This document shows positions 26,362-36,987 of a DNA stretch of 64,000 nt, piece after piece. Each line of letters opens with the position of its first letter. Position 1 is the first letter of the stretch. Origin of the DNA: Ensifer adhaerens (GTDB taxonomy: Bacteria > Pseudomonadota > Alphaproteobacteria > Rhizobiales > Rhizobiaceae); assembly GCF_020035535.1 (NCBI RefSeq), contig NZ_CP083349.1, positions 186,001-250,000 on the forward strand, read 5' to 3'. The translations under genes and the position numbers were made by a program. Below the pieces are notes generated by a model. That model saw only the letters and a list, made by a program, of their open reading frames with translations. It ran no database searches and was not told the origin of the DNA.

Positions 26362-27965
26362 CTATGGAAAAGACGGTTGGAGAAGTCCTCGTCGATCTGC
26401 TCGAGGCCAATGGCGTCGAGGTCGTTTTCGGCATTCCCGGCGTGCACACGGTCGAACTCTATCGCGGACTGGCGGCATCGAAAATTCGCCATGTGACCCC
26501 GCGCCATGAACAGGGCGCGGGCTTCATGGCCGATGGCTATGCCCGCGTCAGCGGCAAGCCGGGCGTCGCGCTCGTCATCACCGGACCGGGACTGACGAAC
26601 ACGATCACGGCAATGGCGCAGGCCCGGCAGGATTCGATCCCGATGCTGGTGATCTCCGGCGTCAATCGCCGCGATTCGCTCGGTCATGGTCGCGGATTGC
26701 TGCACGAGCTTCCCGACCAGCACGGCATGATGAAGACGCTGGCGCTCTATTCGCACACCCTGCTCAATCCGGATGACCTGCCGTTCGTCGTCGACCGGGC
26801 GTTCTCGGTGCTCGTCTCCGGCCGACCGGGCCCGGTGCATATCGAAATCCCGACTGACGTGATGGCGGCGAAGATCGCGCCGCAGGCAGCACGGCCCGCG
26901 ACCGCCACGCGCCCGCGCTCCGACAGTGAGACGCTGCAGCGCGCTGCCATCCTCTGCGCCGACGCCTCGCGACCGGTGATCATCTGCGGCGGCGGCGCCT
27001 TGACGGCGGAGGCCGAGGTGAAGGAGCTTGCCGAGAAGATCGGCGCCCCCGTCGTCACGACCGTCAATGCCCGCGGCATGCTCGCCGGCAATCCCTTGCG
27101 CGTTCCGGCAAGCCCCAGCCTGAAGGCGGTACGGTCACTCCTGAAGGAGGCCGACCTCGTCCTGGCGCTCGGCACCGAGATGGGTCAGACGGACTACGAC
27201 ATGTATGCCGATGGCGGCTTCCCGGCCTTGCGCAACCTCATCCGCACTGACATCGACGCCGCCCAGCTTGCGCGCGGACCGCATGCGGCGCTCTCCATTC
27301 TCTCCGGCGCCAAGGCGGCAACCGCAGGCATCCTCGCCTTCCTGCCCGGCCACACCGCGAAGGACGGCGTGGGGCGTGCCGAAACCGCGAGACGGGCAGC
27401 GCAGAAGGAACTGACGCCGAAGATGCGGGCCGAGATCGCCATCATCGACACGCTCTACAGGACGTTGCCGGATTGCACCGTTGTCGGTGACTCGACCCAG
27501 GCCGTCTATGCCGGCAACCTCTATTGCGATGCGCCGCGCCAGCGCAGCTGGTTCAATTCCGCGACCGGCTACGGCTCGCTCGGTTACGCCCCGCCGGCGG
27601 CGGTGGGCGCTGCGGTCGCCGATCCGTCGCGGCCAGTGGTTTGCCTCGTCGGCGATGGCGGCTTCCAGTTCTCGCTGGCCGAAATCGGATCCGCGGTCGA
27701 TGCCGGAGCGAAGGTGATCTTCCTCGTCTGGAACAACGACGGCTACCAGGAAATCGAGTCCTACATGGTCGACGCCGGCGTCACCCCGGAAGGGGTCAAG
27801 CCTTCGGCGCCGGACTTCTTGATGGCGGCCAAGGCCTATGGGGTAGAAGGGCAGCGGCTCACCTCGATTGCCGATCTGGCGCAGGCGCTTGCCGTGGCCG
27901 CAGGGCGCAAGGGGCCGTCGCTCATCGAGATCCACGAGAGGCGGACGGTGGGCCTTTCGGCCTGA
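26358..27965 (+). CDS. aruI: ThDP-dependent decarboxylase, probable 5-guanidino-2-oxopentanoate decarboxylase
   Basis: A 535-residue thiamine-diphosphate enzyme of the acetolactate synthase superfamily. The N-terminal Pyr domain reads VLVDLLEANGVEVVFGIPG, with the catalytic Glu at TPRHEQGAGFMADGYARVSG. The middle domain is degenerate for FAD, and the C-terminal PP domain has VCLVGDGGFQFSLAEIGSA with NNDGYQEI, the GDG...NN cofactor motif. The Rhizobiales relatives are annotated as 2-ketoarginine decarboxylase, and the AruH-like neighbour supports this. The product would be 4-guanidinobutanal. Other 2-oxo acids cannot be excluded. Confidence 0.78.
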   Translation: MTMEKTVGEVLVDLLEANGVEVVFGIPGVHTVELYRGLAASKIRHVTPRHEQGAGFMADGYARVSGKPGVALVITGPGLTNTITAMAQARQDSIPMLVISGVNRRDSLGHGRGLLHELPDQHGMMKTLALYSHTLLNPDDLPFVVDRAFSVLVSGRPGPVHIEIPTDVMAAKIAPQAARPATATRPRSDSETLQRAAILCADASRPVIICGGGALTAEAEVKELAEKIGAPVVTTVNARGMLAGNPLRVPASPSLKAVRSLLKEADLVLALGTEMGQTDYDMYADGGFPALRNLIRTDIDAAQLARGPHAALSILSGAKAATAGILAFLPGHTAKDGVGRAETARRAAQKELTPKMRAEIAIIDTLYRTLPDCTVVGDSTQAVYAGNLYCDAPRQRSWFNSATGYGSLGYAPPAAVGAAVADPSRPVVCLVGDGGFQFSLAEIGSAVDAGAKVIFLVWNNDGYQEIESYMVDAGVTPEGVKPSAPDFLMAAKAYGVEGQRLTSIADLAQALAVAAGRKGPSLIEIHERRTVGLSA

Positions 27966-28194
27966 CGGCGCGGGAGTGGTACAACGGGCCGGATTTGACT
28001 TTTCCGGCCCGCAATGGTGTTAAAGGCGCGCATGCTCGATTCCGGCCACGTTCTTGCGGTACGGTTGGGGTTCGGGCTGATTTTTTCGTGTCGCAGGCGC
28101 TGTTGCGCTTCGAATTGCTGCTTATGCTTCCCTCGGATCGAATAGGATTCAAGGAAATATGCAGTAGGCGCCAAGGAAAGGGACTGCGTCCTCG

Positions 28195-28602
28195 ATGGAC
28201 CGCTTGGGTGGTGGCAGCAAGAACATGCAGGCCGGCCGGCTTCTAGCCGTGCTGTGGCTGTTCTGTGCCTCCTTCGCTATGCAGGTCATCTCGGTTGGGC
28301 AGAGCATCCCGTCTCGCTCGTCCTCTGGTGCCCAGGCCGGCAACGTCACCGATACCGGCTCGAGCGATCGCCCTGCAGCCCGACAGATGTCGCGGGCGAC
28401 ACCACTTTCCGATCTCCGATTTACGGCCGAACGCAAGGACGCCAAGTCCGCAGCAGACGACGGTTTGCCGGCTCTGCTGCCCGTACTGGCCGAGCTGGAA
28501 TATCCCCAACCGTCGGACGGTCGGTTCCTGCGCCGTGTCGCAGAGCAGATCGGTGGGACTGCGAACCACGGTCCCCATATTCGCGCGCCCCCGCGCGCCT
28601 GA
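28195..28602 (+). CDS. Small exported or membrane-anchored hypothetical protein
   Basis: A 135-residue protein with an N-terminal hydrophobic segment, AGRLLAVLWLFCASFAMQVI, that can serve as a signal anchor. A polar low-complexity region and a C-terminal PHIRAPPRA follow. The ending recalls the short RAPP-type tails of some small metal/DUF2946-like exported proteins, but that comparison is weak. An internal ATG 28225 (MQAGRLLAV) may be the true start, giving 125 residues. It lies upstream of secDF on the same strand, 111 bases away. Function unknown. Confidence 0.5.
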   Translation: MDRLGGGSKNMQAGRLLAVLWLFCASFAMQVISVGQSIPSRSSSGAQAGNVTDTGSSDRPAARQMSRATPLSDLRFTAERKDAKSAADDGLPALLPVLAELEYPQPSDGRFLRRVAEQIGGTANHGPHIRAPPRA

Positions 28603-28713
28603 TCCATCGAGCACATACTGGCTGGCTGGCGGATTCGACGCAGCACTGCCTTTGATGAAACAAAGTCCTGACGGCGCGCCCCGTGCCCGTGCAGGCTCTT
28701 CTGGAACCACAAC

Positions 28714-31248
<2,535 letters not shown>

Positions 31249-31307
31249 CTTGGGTCTCGGTTTGAGCGCGATGCATTGATCCCGCTCACCGGATATAAAA
31301 CGTGAAA

Positions 31308-31335
31308 GGGCGGCCCGGCGGGCCGCCCCTTTTTT
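31308..31335 (+). terminator. Rho-independent terminator of secDF
   Basis: GGGCGGCCC (31308-31316) pairs with GGGCCGCCC (31320-31328) over a 3-base loop and is followed by CTTTTTT. This is a canonical intrinsic terminator 60 bases after the secDF stop. Confidence 0.85.
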
Positions 31336-31789
31336 GTCCGAATGTGCTGTCTTTATCCCACTCGTGCCTTGCAGACTGATTCTTCGCTACCTAGATAGCA
31401 AGGGTCTCCGGTTTCGGGGTGGGAGAACGGATTTGCGTCCGTGTCCCCCTAAAATTTGAAGGGCGGGAATTATTTTTCGCGTCTTCATCTTTTTAATTGA
31501 CGGAATTGGTAGATTATTCTAGTTTGCCAATACGTGACGCGGGGAGTCCGCCTCACGGTTGTTCATCAAACGCACCGGCATGTTGATGCCGGGCCAGCCA
31601 AAGGAGAGTGACATGTTCGGAAACGTCTCGACCGCCGCCTTCTTCGGCACGCGTCTCCTTTGTCGCGCAACAGAGAAAAAATGGCTCATTCGCAATCTCT
31701 GCCGAATGTGACCGTCGAACCCCTCGAACTTTATCTTTTGCCGAAATTGAAAGTCTCCGCGCCTCCGGCGTGGAAGGAGCGTTATTTGT
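31336..31789. other. 454-base region with only a possible 32-codon ORF
   Basis: The region is AT-richer than its neighbours. A candidate promoter (TTGACG near 31497, TAGTTT 17 bases on) precedes AAGGAGAGTGAC and an ATG at 31613 that opens a 32-codon frame ending at 31711 (MFGNVSTAAFFGTRLLCRAT onward). It may be a leader ORF for the small gene at 31790; coding status is uncertain. Confidence 0.3.
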
Positions 31790-32002
31790 ATGAGCAAGCA
31801 AGTTATCGAATTTGGCGGCGAAGCCGTCGGCGTGGTCGTCCCGGATGAAGATCGGTTCAAGTTCCTGGCGGTGAAGTATCACGTCTGGGATCTGGACGCG
31901 AAACGCTTCGGTTCGGCCGAGGAAGCCCGTGCCGCGATCCGCCAGTTGCTGGCCCATCAGGCCGTTTCGGCGAACCGGCGGGGCCACAGCGCAGCCGCTT
32001 GA
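31790..32002 (+). CDS. Small conserved hypothetical protein
   Basis: A 70-residue acidic-basic mixed protein starting MSKQVIEFGGEAVGVVVPDE, followed by FKFLAVKYHVWDLDAKRF and AEEARAAIRQLLAHQ. It has a beta-strand/helix look, with no signal peptide or membrane helix, so it is cytosolic. AAGGAGCG 9 bases upstream supports the ATG. The pattern is familiar from small rhizobial proteins of unknown role. It is not close enough to its neighbours to infer an operon. Confidence 0.65.
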   Translation: MSKQVIEFGGEAVGVVVPDEDRFKFLAVKYHVWDLDAKRFGSAEEARAAIRQLLAHQAVSANRRGHSAAA

Positions 32003-32119
32003 AGCGGGTGAGGAAAGCCGTATTCGGCCTTCCTCCCGCATCCGCCAGATAGGTCTGAAAACTGTCGTTGCTTCTGCTGCAAGCGCGGCCGCGACTTCGG
32101 CTAATTCCCCACTATAATT

Positions 32120-32158
32120 ATATGTTGGCAGTACGTTTCTTGTGCTATGCCAAGATAT
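32120..32158. promoter_or_regulatory. Inverted-repeat operator candidate upstream of the second Rrf2 gene
   Basis: ATATGTTGGCA (32120-32130) and TGCCAAGATAT (32148-32158) are inverted at 10 of 11 positions with a 17-base spacer, one and a half helical turns apart. It lies 57 bases before the ATG at 32215. TATAATTATA (32113-32122) overlaps the left arm and could be the -10. Confidence 0.45.
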
Positions 32159-32214
32159 ATTTGCATTTGCGCGGATGATTCCCGTTCAGGGAGCCGCAGG
32201 GAAAGCGTGCCGGA

Positions 32215-32670
32215 ATGCTGACGAAGAAGGGAAAATACGGACTGAAGGCTTTGGTCGATCTTGCACGGCTGGAGCCGGGGGAGACCGCCTTCATTACCGA
32301 AATCGCACAGCGCAACAATATCCCGAAGAAATTCCTGGATACGATCCTGCTCGAACTGCGCAACGCCGGCATGCTGCGCTCCAAGAAGGGGCCGGGTGGC
32401 GGTTACTCGCTGTCGCGGCCGGCGGCCGAAATCCGCATCGGTCATGTGATCCGCACGCTGGATGGCCCGCTTGCACCGATCCGCTGTGCCAGCCGCACGG
32501 CCTATGAGGTCTGTGAGGACTGCAACGATCCCGAAACCTGTCAGGTGCGGGTATCGATGACGACGGTGCGTGACGCCGTTGCCGCGATCCTCGACTCGAT
32601 GACGTTAGAGGAATTCGCCGCGGACAAGTCGATGCCGCTCGAAACACTGGAAGAAAAGCGGGCCGGCTGA
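32215..32670 (+). CDS. Rrf2 family transcriptional regulator, cysteine-cluster type
   Basis: A 151-residue Rrf2 regulator starting MLTKKGKYGLKALVDLAR. The helix-turn-helix is ITEIAQRNNIPKKFLDTILLELRNAG, with wing KKGPGGGYSLSRPA. The C-terminal part has the pattern ICAS-like IRCASRTAYEVCEDC then ETCQVR, four cysteines that could hold an Fe-S cluster or act as redox switches. The KGKYGLKAL start differs from RirA-type proteins and resembles CymR-like members. Targets are unknown; the nearby inverted repeat suggests autoregulation. Confidence 0.88.
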   Translation: MLTKKGKYGLKALVDLARLEPGETAFITEIAQRNNIPKKFLDTILLELRNAGMLRSKKGPGGGYSLSRPAAEIRIGHVIRTLDGPLAPIRCASRTAYEVCEDCNDPETCQVRVSMTTVRDAVAAILDSMTLEEFAADKSMPLETLEEKRAG

Positions 32671-32815
32671 CGAAAACGCCGCCGATTGCGCCAGTTTTCC
32701 CCCAAAGTCTGCTTCCAAGGCTTGGTTTGCCAAGAAAAAGCGCTTATCTGCCGTCAATGGTCTGGCGCGCAGCGTTGCAGCCTGCCGCTTAAGTCTTCGC
32801 AGAATTGGGGTCATC

Positions 32816-33826
32816 ATGGGTTTGAGACAAGCATCGGCGCATGAGCGCACCGCGGTTGCGGCTTTGGAGTCGATCGGTCGGACGCTGACGACTGCAATGG
32901 TCGGCATCAAGGCGCTGGCAGATCACCTTGGCTCCGACGAGGCCTTCGCCCGCAACATTGTCGATGCCGTCGAACTGATCGGCGAAAGCCAGGGGCGTGT
33001 CGTCGTCTCCGGCGTCGGCAAGAGTGGCCATATCGGTCGCAAGATCGCCGCGACCCTGGCATCGACCGGCACCTCCGCCTATTTCGTGCATCCGACCGAA
33101 GCGAGCCATGGCGACCTTGGCATGGTCACTTCCCAGGATGTGCTGATCCTGCTTTCCTGGTCGGGAGAGACGGCCGAACTCGCCAACATGCTCACCTATG
33201 CCAAGCGCTTCAATGTGCCGATCGTCTCGATCTGTGCCAACCGCGACAGCGTGCTGGCGCGCAACTCCGAAGTGCCGATCGTCCTGCCCAAGGTGCAGGA
33301 GGCCTGCCCGCACGGCCTCGCGCCGACGACGTCCGCCATGCTGCAGCTCGCCGTTGGCGACGCGCTGGCGATCGCACTTCTGGAACGCCGCGGATTTTCG
33401 GCCGAGGACTTCAAGACATTCCACCCGGGCGGTAAGCTCGGTGCGCAATTGCGGCTGGTCCGCGAACTGGCGCACGAGGGTGCCCAGATGCCGCTGCTGG
33501 AAACGGGACGGCCGATGAGCGAAGCGCTTATCGAAATGTCGTCGAAGGGTTTCGGCGTCGTCGGCATCGTCGAGAACAGTGGCAAGCTTGTCGGCGTGAT
33601 CACCGATGGCGACCTGCGTCGCCACATGTCGGGTGATCTGCTCCTGCAGCCGGTCGAGGCGGTGATGTCACGCAATCCGCGCGTGATCCGCGGTGACGTG
33701 CTCGCCAGCGGCGCCATGGAGTTCATGCAGCAGCACAAGGTGACGGTGCTGTTCGTCGTCGACGATGGGGGAGCACCGGTCAGCATCCTGCATATTCACG
33801 ACCTGCTGCGCGCCGGCGTCGTCTGA
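32816..33826 (+). CDS. kdsD: Arabinose-5-phosphate isomerase (KdsD/KpsF family)
   Basis: A 336-residue cytosolic isomerase that converts ribulose 5-phosphate to arabinose 5-phosphate, the first step to Kdo for LPS and capsule. The N-terminal SIS domain contains VVVSGVGKSGHIGRKIAATL and STGTSAYFVHPTEASHGDLG and ends at FHPGGKLGAQLR. Two CBS domains follow (LIEMSSKGFGVVGIVENSG; VMSRNPRVIRGDVLAS). Length fits the family (about 328). It lies near the Kdo-using capsule genes but in a separate unit. Confidence 0.93.
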   Translation: MGLRQASAHERTAVAALESIGRTLTTAMVGIKALADHLGSDEAFARNIVDAVELIGESQGRVVVSGVGKSGHIGRKIAATLASTGTSAYFVHPTEASHGDLGMVTSQDVLILLSWSGETAELANMLTYAKRFNVPIVSICANRDSVLARNSEVPIVLPKVQEACPHGLAPTTSAMLQLAVGDALAIALLERRGFSAEDFKTFHPGGKLGAQLRLVRELAHEGAQMPLLETGRPMSEALIEMSSKGFGVVGIVENSGKLVGVITDGDLRRHMSGDLLLQPVEAVMSRNPRVIRGDVLASGAMEFMQQHKVTVLFVVDDGGAPVSILHIHDLLRAGVV

Positions 33827-33871
33827 GGGGGCTTGGGGCAGTAGGGCAGGCCGTGCGCCCGACAAAACTGT

Positions 33872-34396
33872 CTAGCCCTTGACCACGGCGGGCCAATCGC
33901 TCGTCGTGCCCGGCTGCACCGGCCGTTCCAGATAGGTGGAAAGCACCACATAGCTCCGCGTCGCCTTGACGCCCGGCGTGTCGTAGAGACGCGCCAGCAG
34001 CCCCTCGAGCGCATGCGTGCTTTCGGTGCGCACCTTGAGAAGCATGCAGGTATCGCCGGCGACCGAGTGGATTTCCTCCACCTCCGGGCATTCCTCGATG
34101 GCAAGCAGCGCCTGTGTCTTGCCCCAGCCGGTCGTGTCGACATGGACGAAGGCGAGCAACGTCTTTCCGATGGCCTCCGGATCGATCCGCGCCGACACAC
34201 TTCTGATCGCTCCCGATCGCCTCAACCGCTTCACACGTTCATGCGCCGCCGGCGGCGAAAGTCCGACCCGTTCGCCGAGTTCGGCATAGCTGGTGGTCGC
34301 GTCCTCCACCAGCACGCCTAATAGTTTTCGGTCCATCGCATCAAGCTCGCGCTCTGGCGTGCGCTTCCGCCGAATGTCATCTGTATTTTGATTCAT
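33872..34396 (-). CDS. Lrp/AsnC family transcriptional regulator
   Basis: A 174-residue feast/famine regulator. The helix-turn-helix DRKLLGVLVEDATTSYAELG continues into ERVGLSPPAAHERVKRLRRSG, and the C-terminal RAM ligand domain includes VHVDTTGWGKTQALLAIEEC and VAGDTCMLLKVRTES. ATG 34396 has GAGGA upstream; ATG 34336 (MDRKLLG) is a family-like alternative. The gene is divergent from the MFS transporter with 48 bases between starts, so it probably regulates the transporter and itself, perhaps in response to an exported amino acid. Confidence 0.9.
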   Translation of the reverse strand: MNQNTDDIRRKRTPERELDAMDRKLLGVLVEDATTSYAELGERVGLSPPAAHERVKRLRRSGAIRSVSARIDPEAIGKTLLAFVHVDTTGWGKTQALLAIEECPEVEEIHSVAGDTCMLLKVRTESTHALEGLLARLYDTPGVKATRSYVVLSTYLERPVQPGTTSDWPAVVKG

Positions 34397-34405
34397 TCCA
34401 AAATA
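34384..34405. promoter_or_regulatory. Lrp-type palindrome between divergent genes
   Basis: TATTTTG (34384-34390) and CAAAATA (34399-34405) form a perfect 7-base inverted repeat with an 8-base spacer. It is AT-rich in a GC-rich genome, overlaps the upstream start of the Lrp gene and lies 39 bases from the MFS start. It is the likely binding site of the Lrp-type protein. Confidence 0.5.
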
Positions 34406-34444
34406 TCCTCTTGCTGCTGAATGTCGTTCTGCAAACATGAGGTA

Positions 34445-35617
34445 ATGACGAACATCAATCAATCAGTTTCCGATGGCTCGATCGACAAGGCGCGTATCCC
34501 GCCCTTTGCCTACGTGCTCACCATCTGCATCGGCGTCATCGGCTCCAATTCGCTTGCGCTCGGACCGATCGCGCCGGAAGTGGCGCGAAGCCTTGCGGCC
34601 GACGTTCCAGCCGTCATGACGGCTTCCGCCGCCTTCGGTCTGGGCACGGCGGTCAGCGCCGTCTTTCTTGGCCGCTTCATCGATCGTCATGGCCCGCGTC
34701 GCATGTTGGCTGCTGCCCTCCTACTTCTGGCTGCAGGATTGGGCGGCAGTGCGCTCGCGCCATCGCTTGCGGTCCTCGTCGCTGCCCAGCTCGTCGTCGG
34801 TCTTGCTGCCGGCATTGCACTTCCCTCGATCTATACGCTGGCCTCGGTCATTGCGCCGGCCGGACGGGAGAGCGAGACGATTGGCCTTGTGCTGACAGGC
34901 TGGACTCTCAGCATGGTGGCGGGCGTGCCGTTATCGGCCGCGATCGCTGACTTTGCGGGCTGGCGCGCCGTTTATGTCATCGTCGCATCGGCAACATTGA
35001 TCGCTTGCGCCGCCGTCAAGTTCGCATCAGTGCAGGAAGCTGTCACCGGCAAGGCGACATCGCCGCTGGCGGCATTGAGCGTTCCCGGCGTTGCGCCGCT
35101 TCTGATCGCCTGTGCTGCCTTCATGGCCGCCTTCTATGGCGTTTACGCCTATATCGGCGAGCACTTGCATGTTGCACTTGGCCTGCCGGTCAGCGCCAAT
35201 GGTCTCATCGCGGTTTCCTATGGGTTCGGTTTCGGGGCCGCCGCCTTTCTCGACCGCCTCATTGATCGTTTCAGCGCGGGCGGATTGTTACCATTGATCT
35301 TTCTGGTGGTCGGAGGTGTCTATGTGGCCATGGCGGTGGCAAGCGGCTCCTATACGGCCATGTTGGCCGTCGTCTTCCTCTGGGGGCTTGCCAACCATTT
35401 TGGGCTGAATGTGCTGATCATGCGCCTCACAGGCCTCGATCCCGGCAAGCGCGGCGCGGTCATGGGGCTGAACAGCGGCGTCACCTATCTCGCGCTCTTT
35501 GTCGGCACGATCGGGTTCGGCGCGGCCTATGCTCGGGTCGCTTTCTTCATGCTGCCTTTGGTAGCGGCGGGCCTGATGCTGCTCGCAGCTTTTGTCGTCG
35601 CGACGGCGCGGCGTTAG
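34445..35617 (+). CDS. MFS transporter
   Basis: A 390-residue transporter with 12 predicted helices of the major facilitator superfamily. It starts MTNINQSVSDGSIDKARIPP. The loop 2-3 motif is LGRFIDRHGPRRMLAAALLL, and motif C-like glycines lie in VLTGWTLSMVAGVPLSAAIA, typical of drug:H+ antiporters and sugar/amino-acid exporters. It is divergent from an Lrp-type regulator, so export of an amino acid or related compound is plausible. ATG 34445 is used rather than 34421, which would add an unusual 8-residue leader. Confidence 0.88.
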   Translation: MTNINQSVSDGSIDKARIPPFAYVLTICIGVIGSNSLALGPIAPEVARSLAADVPAVMTASAAFGLGTAVSAVFLGRFIDRHGPRRMLAAALLLLAAGLGGSALAPSLAVLVAAQLVVGLAAGIALPSIYTLASVIAPAGRESETIGLVLTGWTLSMVAGVPLSAAIADFAGWRAVYVIVASATLIACAAVKFASVQEAVTGKATSPLAALSVPGVAPLLIACAAFMAAFYGVYAYIGEHLHVALGLPVSANGLIAVSYGFGFGAAAFLDRLIDRFSAGGLLPLIFLVVGGVYVAMAVASGSYTAMLAVVFLWGLANHFGLNVLIMRLTGLDPGKRGAVMGLNSGVTYLALFVGTIGFGAAYARVAFFMLPLVAAGLMLLAAFVVATARR

Positions 35618-35648
35618 GCTGGCACAGCAGCCGCTACGTCAGCCTTCG

Positions 35649-36974
35649 TCACGCGGACGAGGCGATTCTTGACCGTTTTTCCGGCTTGCGGCGGGGCGGC
35701 GGGTCGACAAAAGCGCCGGGCTGGTTGAGGCTGTTCTCACTGAGGCGCTTGGCAATCGCCTCTGCACCCGCATCGCTTCCGGCGCGCGAATAAAGATTTC
35801 CACGCACCTGGATCGAGGCGGCGAGCAGGCGGAACATCGCATTCGCCAGGTCCGGTTCCGGTGCCTGCGGTGCGCCCCAGAAATCATCGAGCGACTGCTG
35901 ATCGGTCAGTCCGGCGATATCGAACACGGCGGTGCCGAGCACCTTCACCGGTCGCCCCTGCTTCAAGGCATGCAGACCGGCCGTAGAATTGACCGTGACC
36001 ATGCCTGCACTGGCCTCTCCGAGCGTATCGAGGTTGCCGCCATCGAGATAGAAGACACGCCCGCCGAGACCCAGCGCGGCTGCTCGTTCTTCGATGATCC
36101 TGCGCCAGGGGATCAGGTCGTTGTCGAGCGGGTGCACCTTGAAGACGAGGCGTGCGTCGCGCGCGGCAAAGGCGGCGAAGGAAGCCAACGCCTCGGCGAT
36201 CGCGTCCTTCTGGCTGTGGAACGGTGAGTGCGCCCTGAGCTGGAAATCGGTTTCGAGCTGCAGCGGATAAACGAAATAGGGGGCGTCATCCGAAAGCAGC
36301 TTGGCAACGGTCGTCTCGGCCTCGGCATTGCGCCGCTTTTCGGTCACGAGCCGGCGAATCCAGCCCGCATACTCGGCAAGCGGATGGAAGATCGCGTGGC
36401 GTCGATAGTGCGGGAAGAGAAACCAGAGAAAGACGTTCGGCAGATTGTAGAGCAAGTCATAGCTCGCATCGGCGAGGAACGTCTGGCTGTAATGCTTGCG
36501 CCAGTCCGGCTCGGGCACGCCCGCTGCCGCTGCAAGTATCTGCACGGGATCAGCAGGGAAATGCGAATTCGAGGACATGCCATTGCGCTCTAGCGTCAGC
36601 CAGTCCGGTCGCAGATACCCCATCTCGATAATGGCGACGCTAACGCCTGCGCGCCGTGCGACCGCGGTTGCTGCCTGGTGGTACGCCCGCTCCTCACCGA
36701 GCATGAGCATGTCGGTGACGCCGTGCTGCGCGACGAAGGTCGTGAGATAGGCAGGCCAGTCGGCTGCCGTGCCACGATAATTGTACGCACCCTTGCGGCC
36801 CCAGATGATCTGGTCGCCGACATTCAGGTTGATCCTCAGGCACGTGTGCCCGCGAGCTTCGAGCCGGTCAGCGATCTTGCGGAAGATCGACGAAGAGGGT
36901 CCCTGCAGGAACAGGAATACCCGTCGCTTTGGCCGATTGGCCGCTCCGGTCGATGTCATCGAAGCGTTTTCCAT
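35649..36974 (-). CDS. rkpJ: Capsule polysaccharide biosynthesis protein, KpsS-like (RkpJ)
   Basis: A 441-residue cytosolic protein of the capsule-synthesis family that includes KpsS. KpsS and KpsC are retaining beta-Kdo transferases that build the Kdo linker on the lipid anchor of group 2 capsules. Visible motifs are RRVFLFLQGPSSSIFRKIAD at the N terminus, YFVYPLQLETDFQLRAHSPF, LVFKVHPLDNDLIPW, and VTVNSTAGLHALKQGRPVK. Start ATG 36974 (MENASMTSTG) follows the rkpI stop by 13 bases. It is the last gene of the rkpAGHIJ operon; the S. meliloti RkpJ assignment rests on order and family. Confidence 0.85.
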   Translation of the reverse strand: MENASMTSTGAANRPKRRVFLFLQGPSSSIFRKIADRLEARGHTCLRINLNVGDQIIWGRKGAYNYRGTAADWPAYLTTFVAQHGVTDMLMLGEERAYHQAATAVARRAGVSVAIIEMGYLRPDWLTLERNGMSSNSHFPADPVQILAAAAGVPEPDWRKHYSQTFLADASYDLLYNLPNVFLWFLFPHYRRHAIFHPLAEYAGWIRRLVTEKRRNAEAETTVAKLLSDDAPYFVYPLQLETDFQLRAHSPFHSQKDAIAEALASFAAFAARDARLVFKVHPLDNDLIPWRRIIEERAAALGLGGRVFYLDGGNLDTLGEASAGMVTVNSTAGLHALKQGRPVKVLGTAVFDIAGLTDQQSLDDFWGAPQAPEPDLANAMFRLLAASIQVRGNLYSRAGSDAGAEAIAKRLSENSLNQPGAFVDPPPRRKPEKRSRIASSA

Positions 36975-36987
36975 TCGTCCACCGCCG

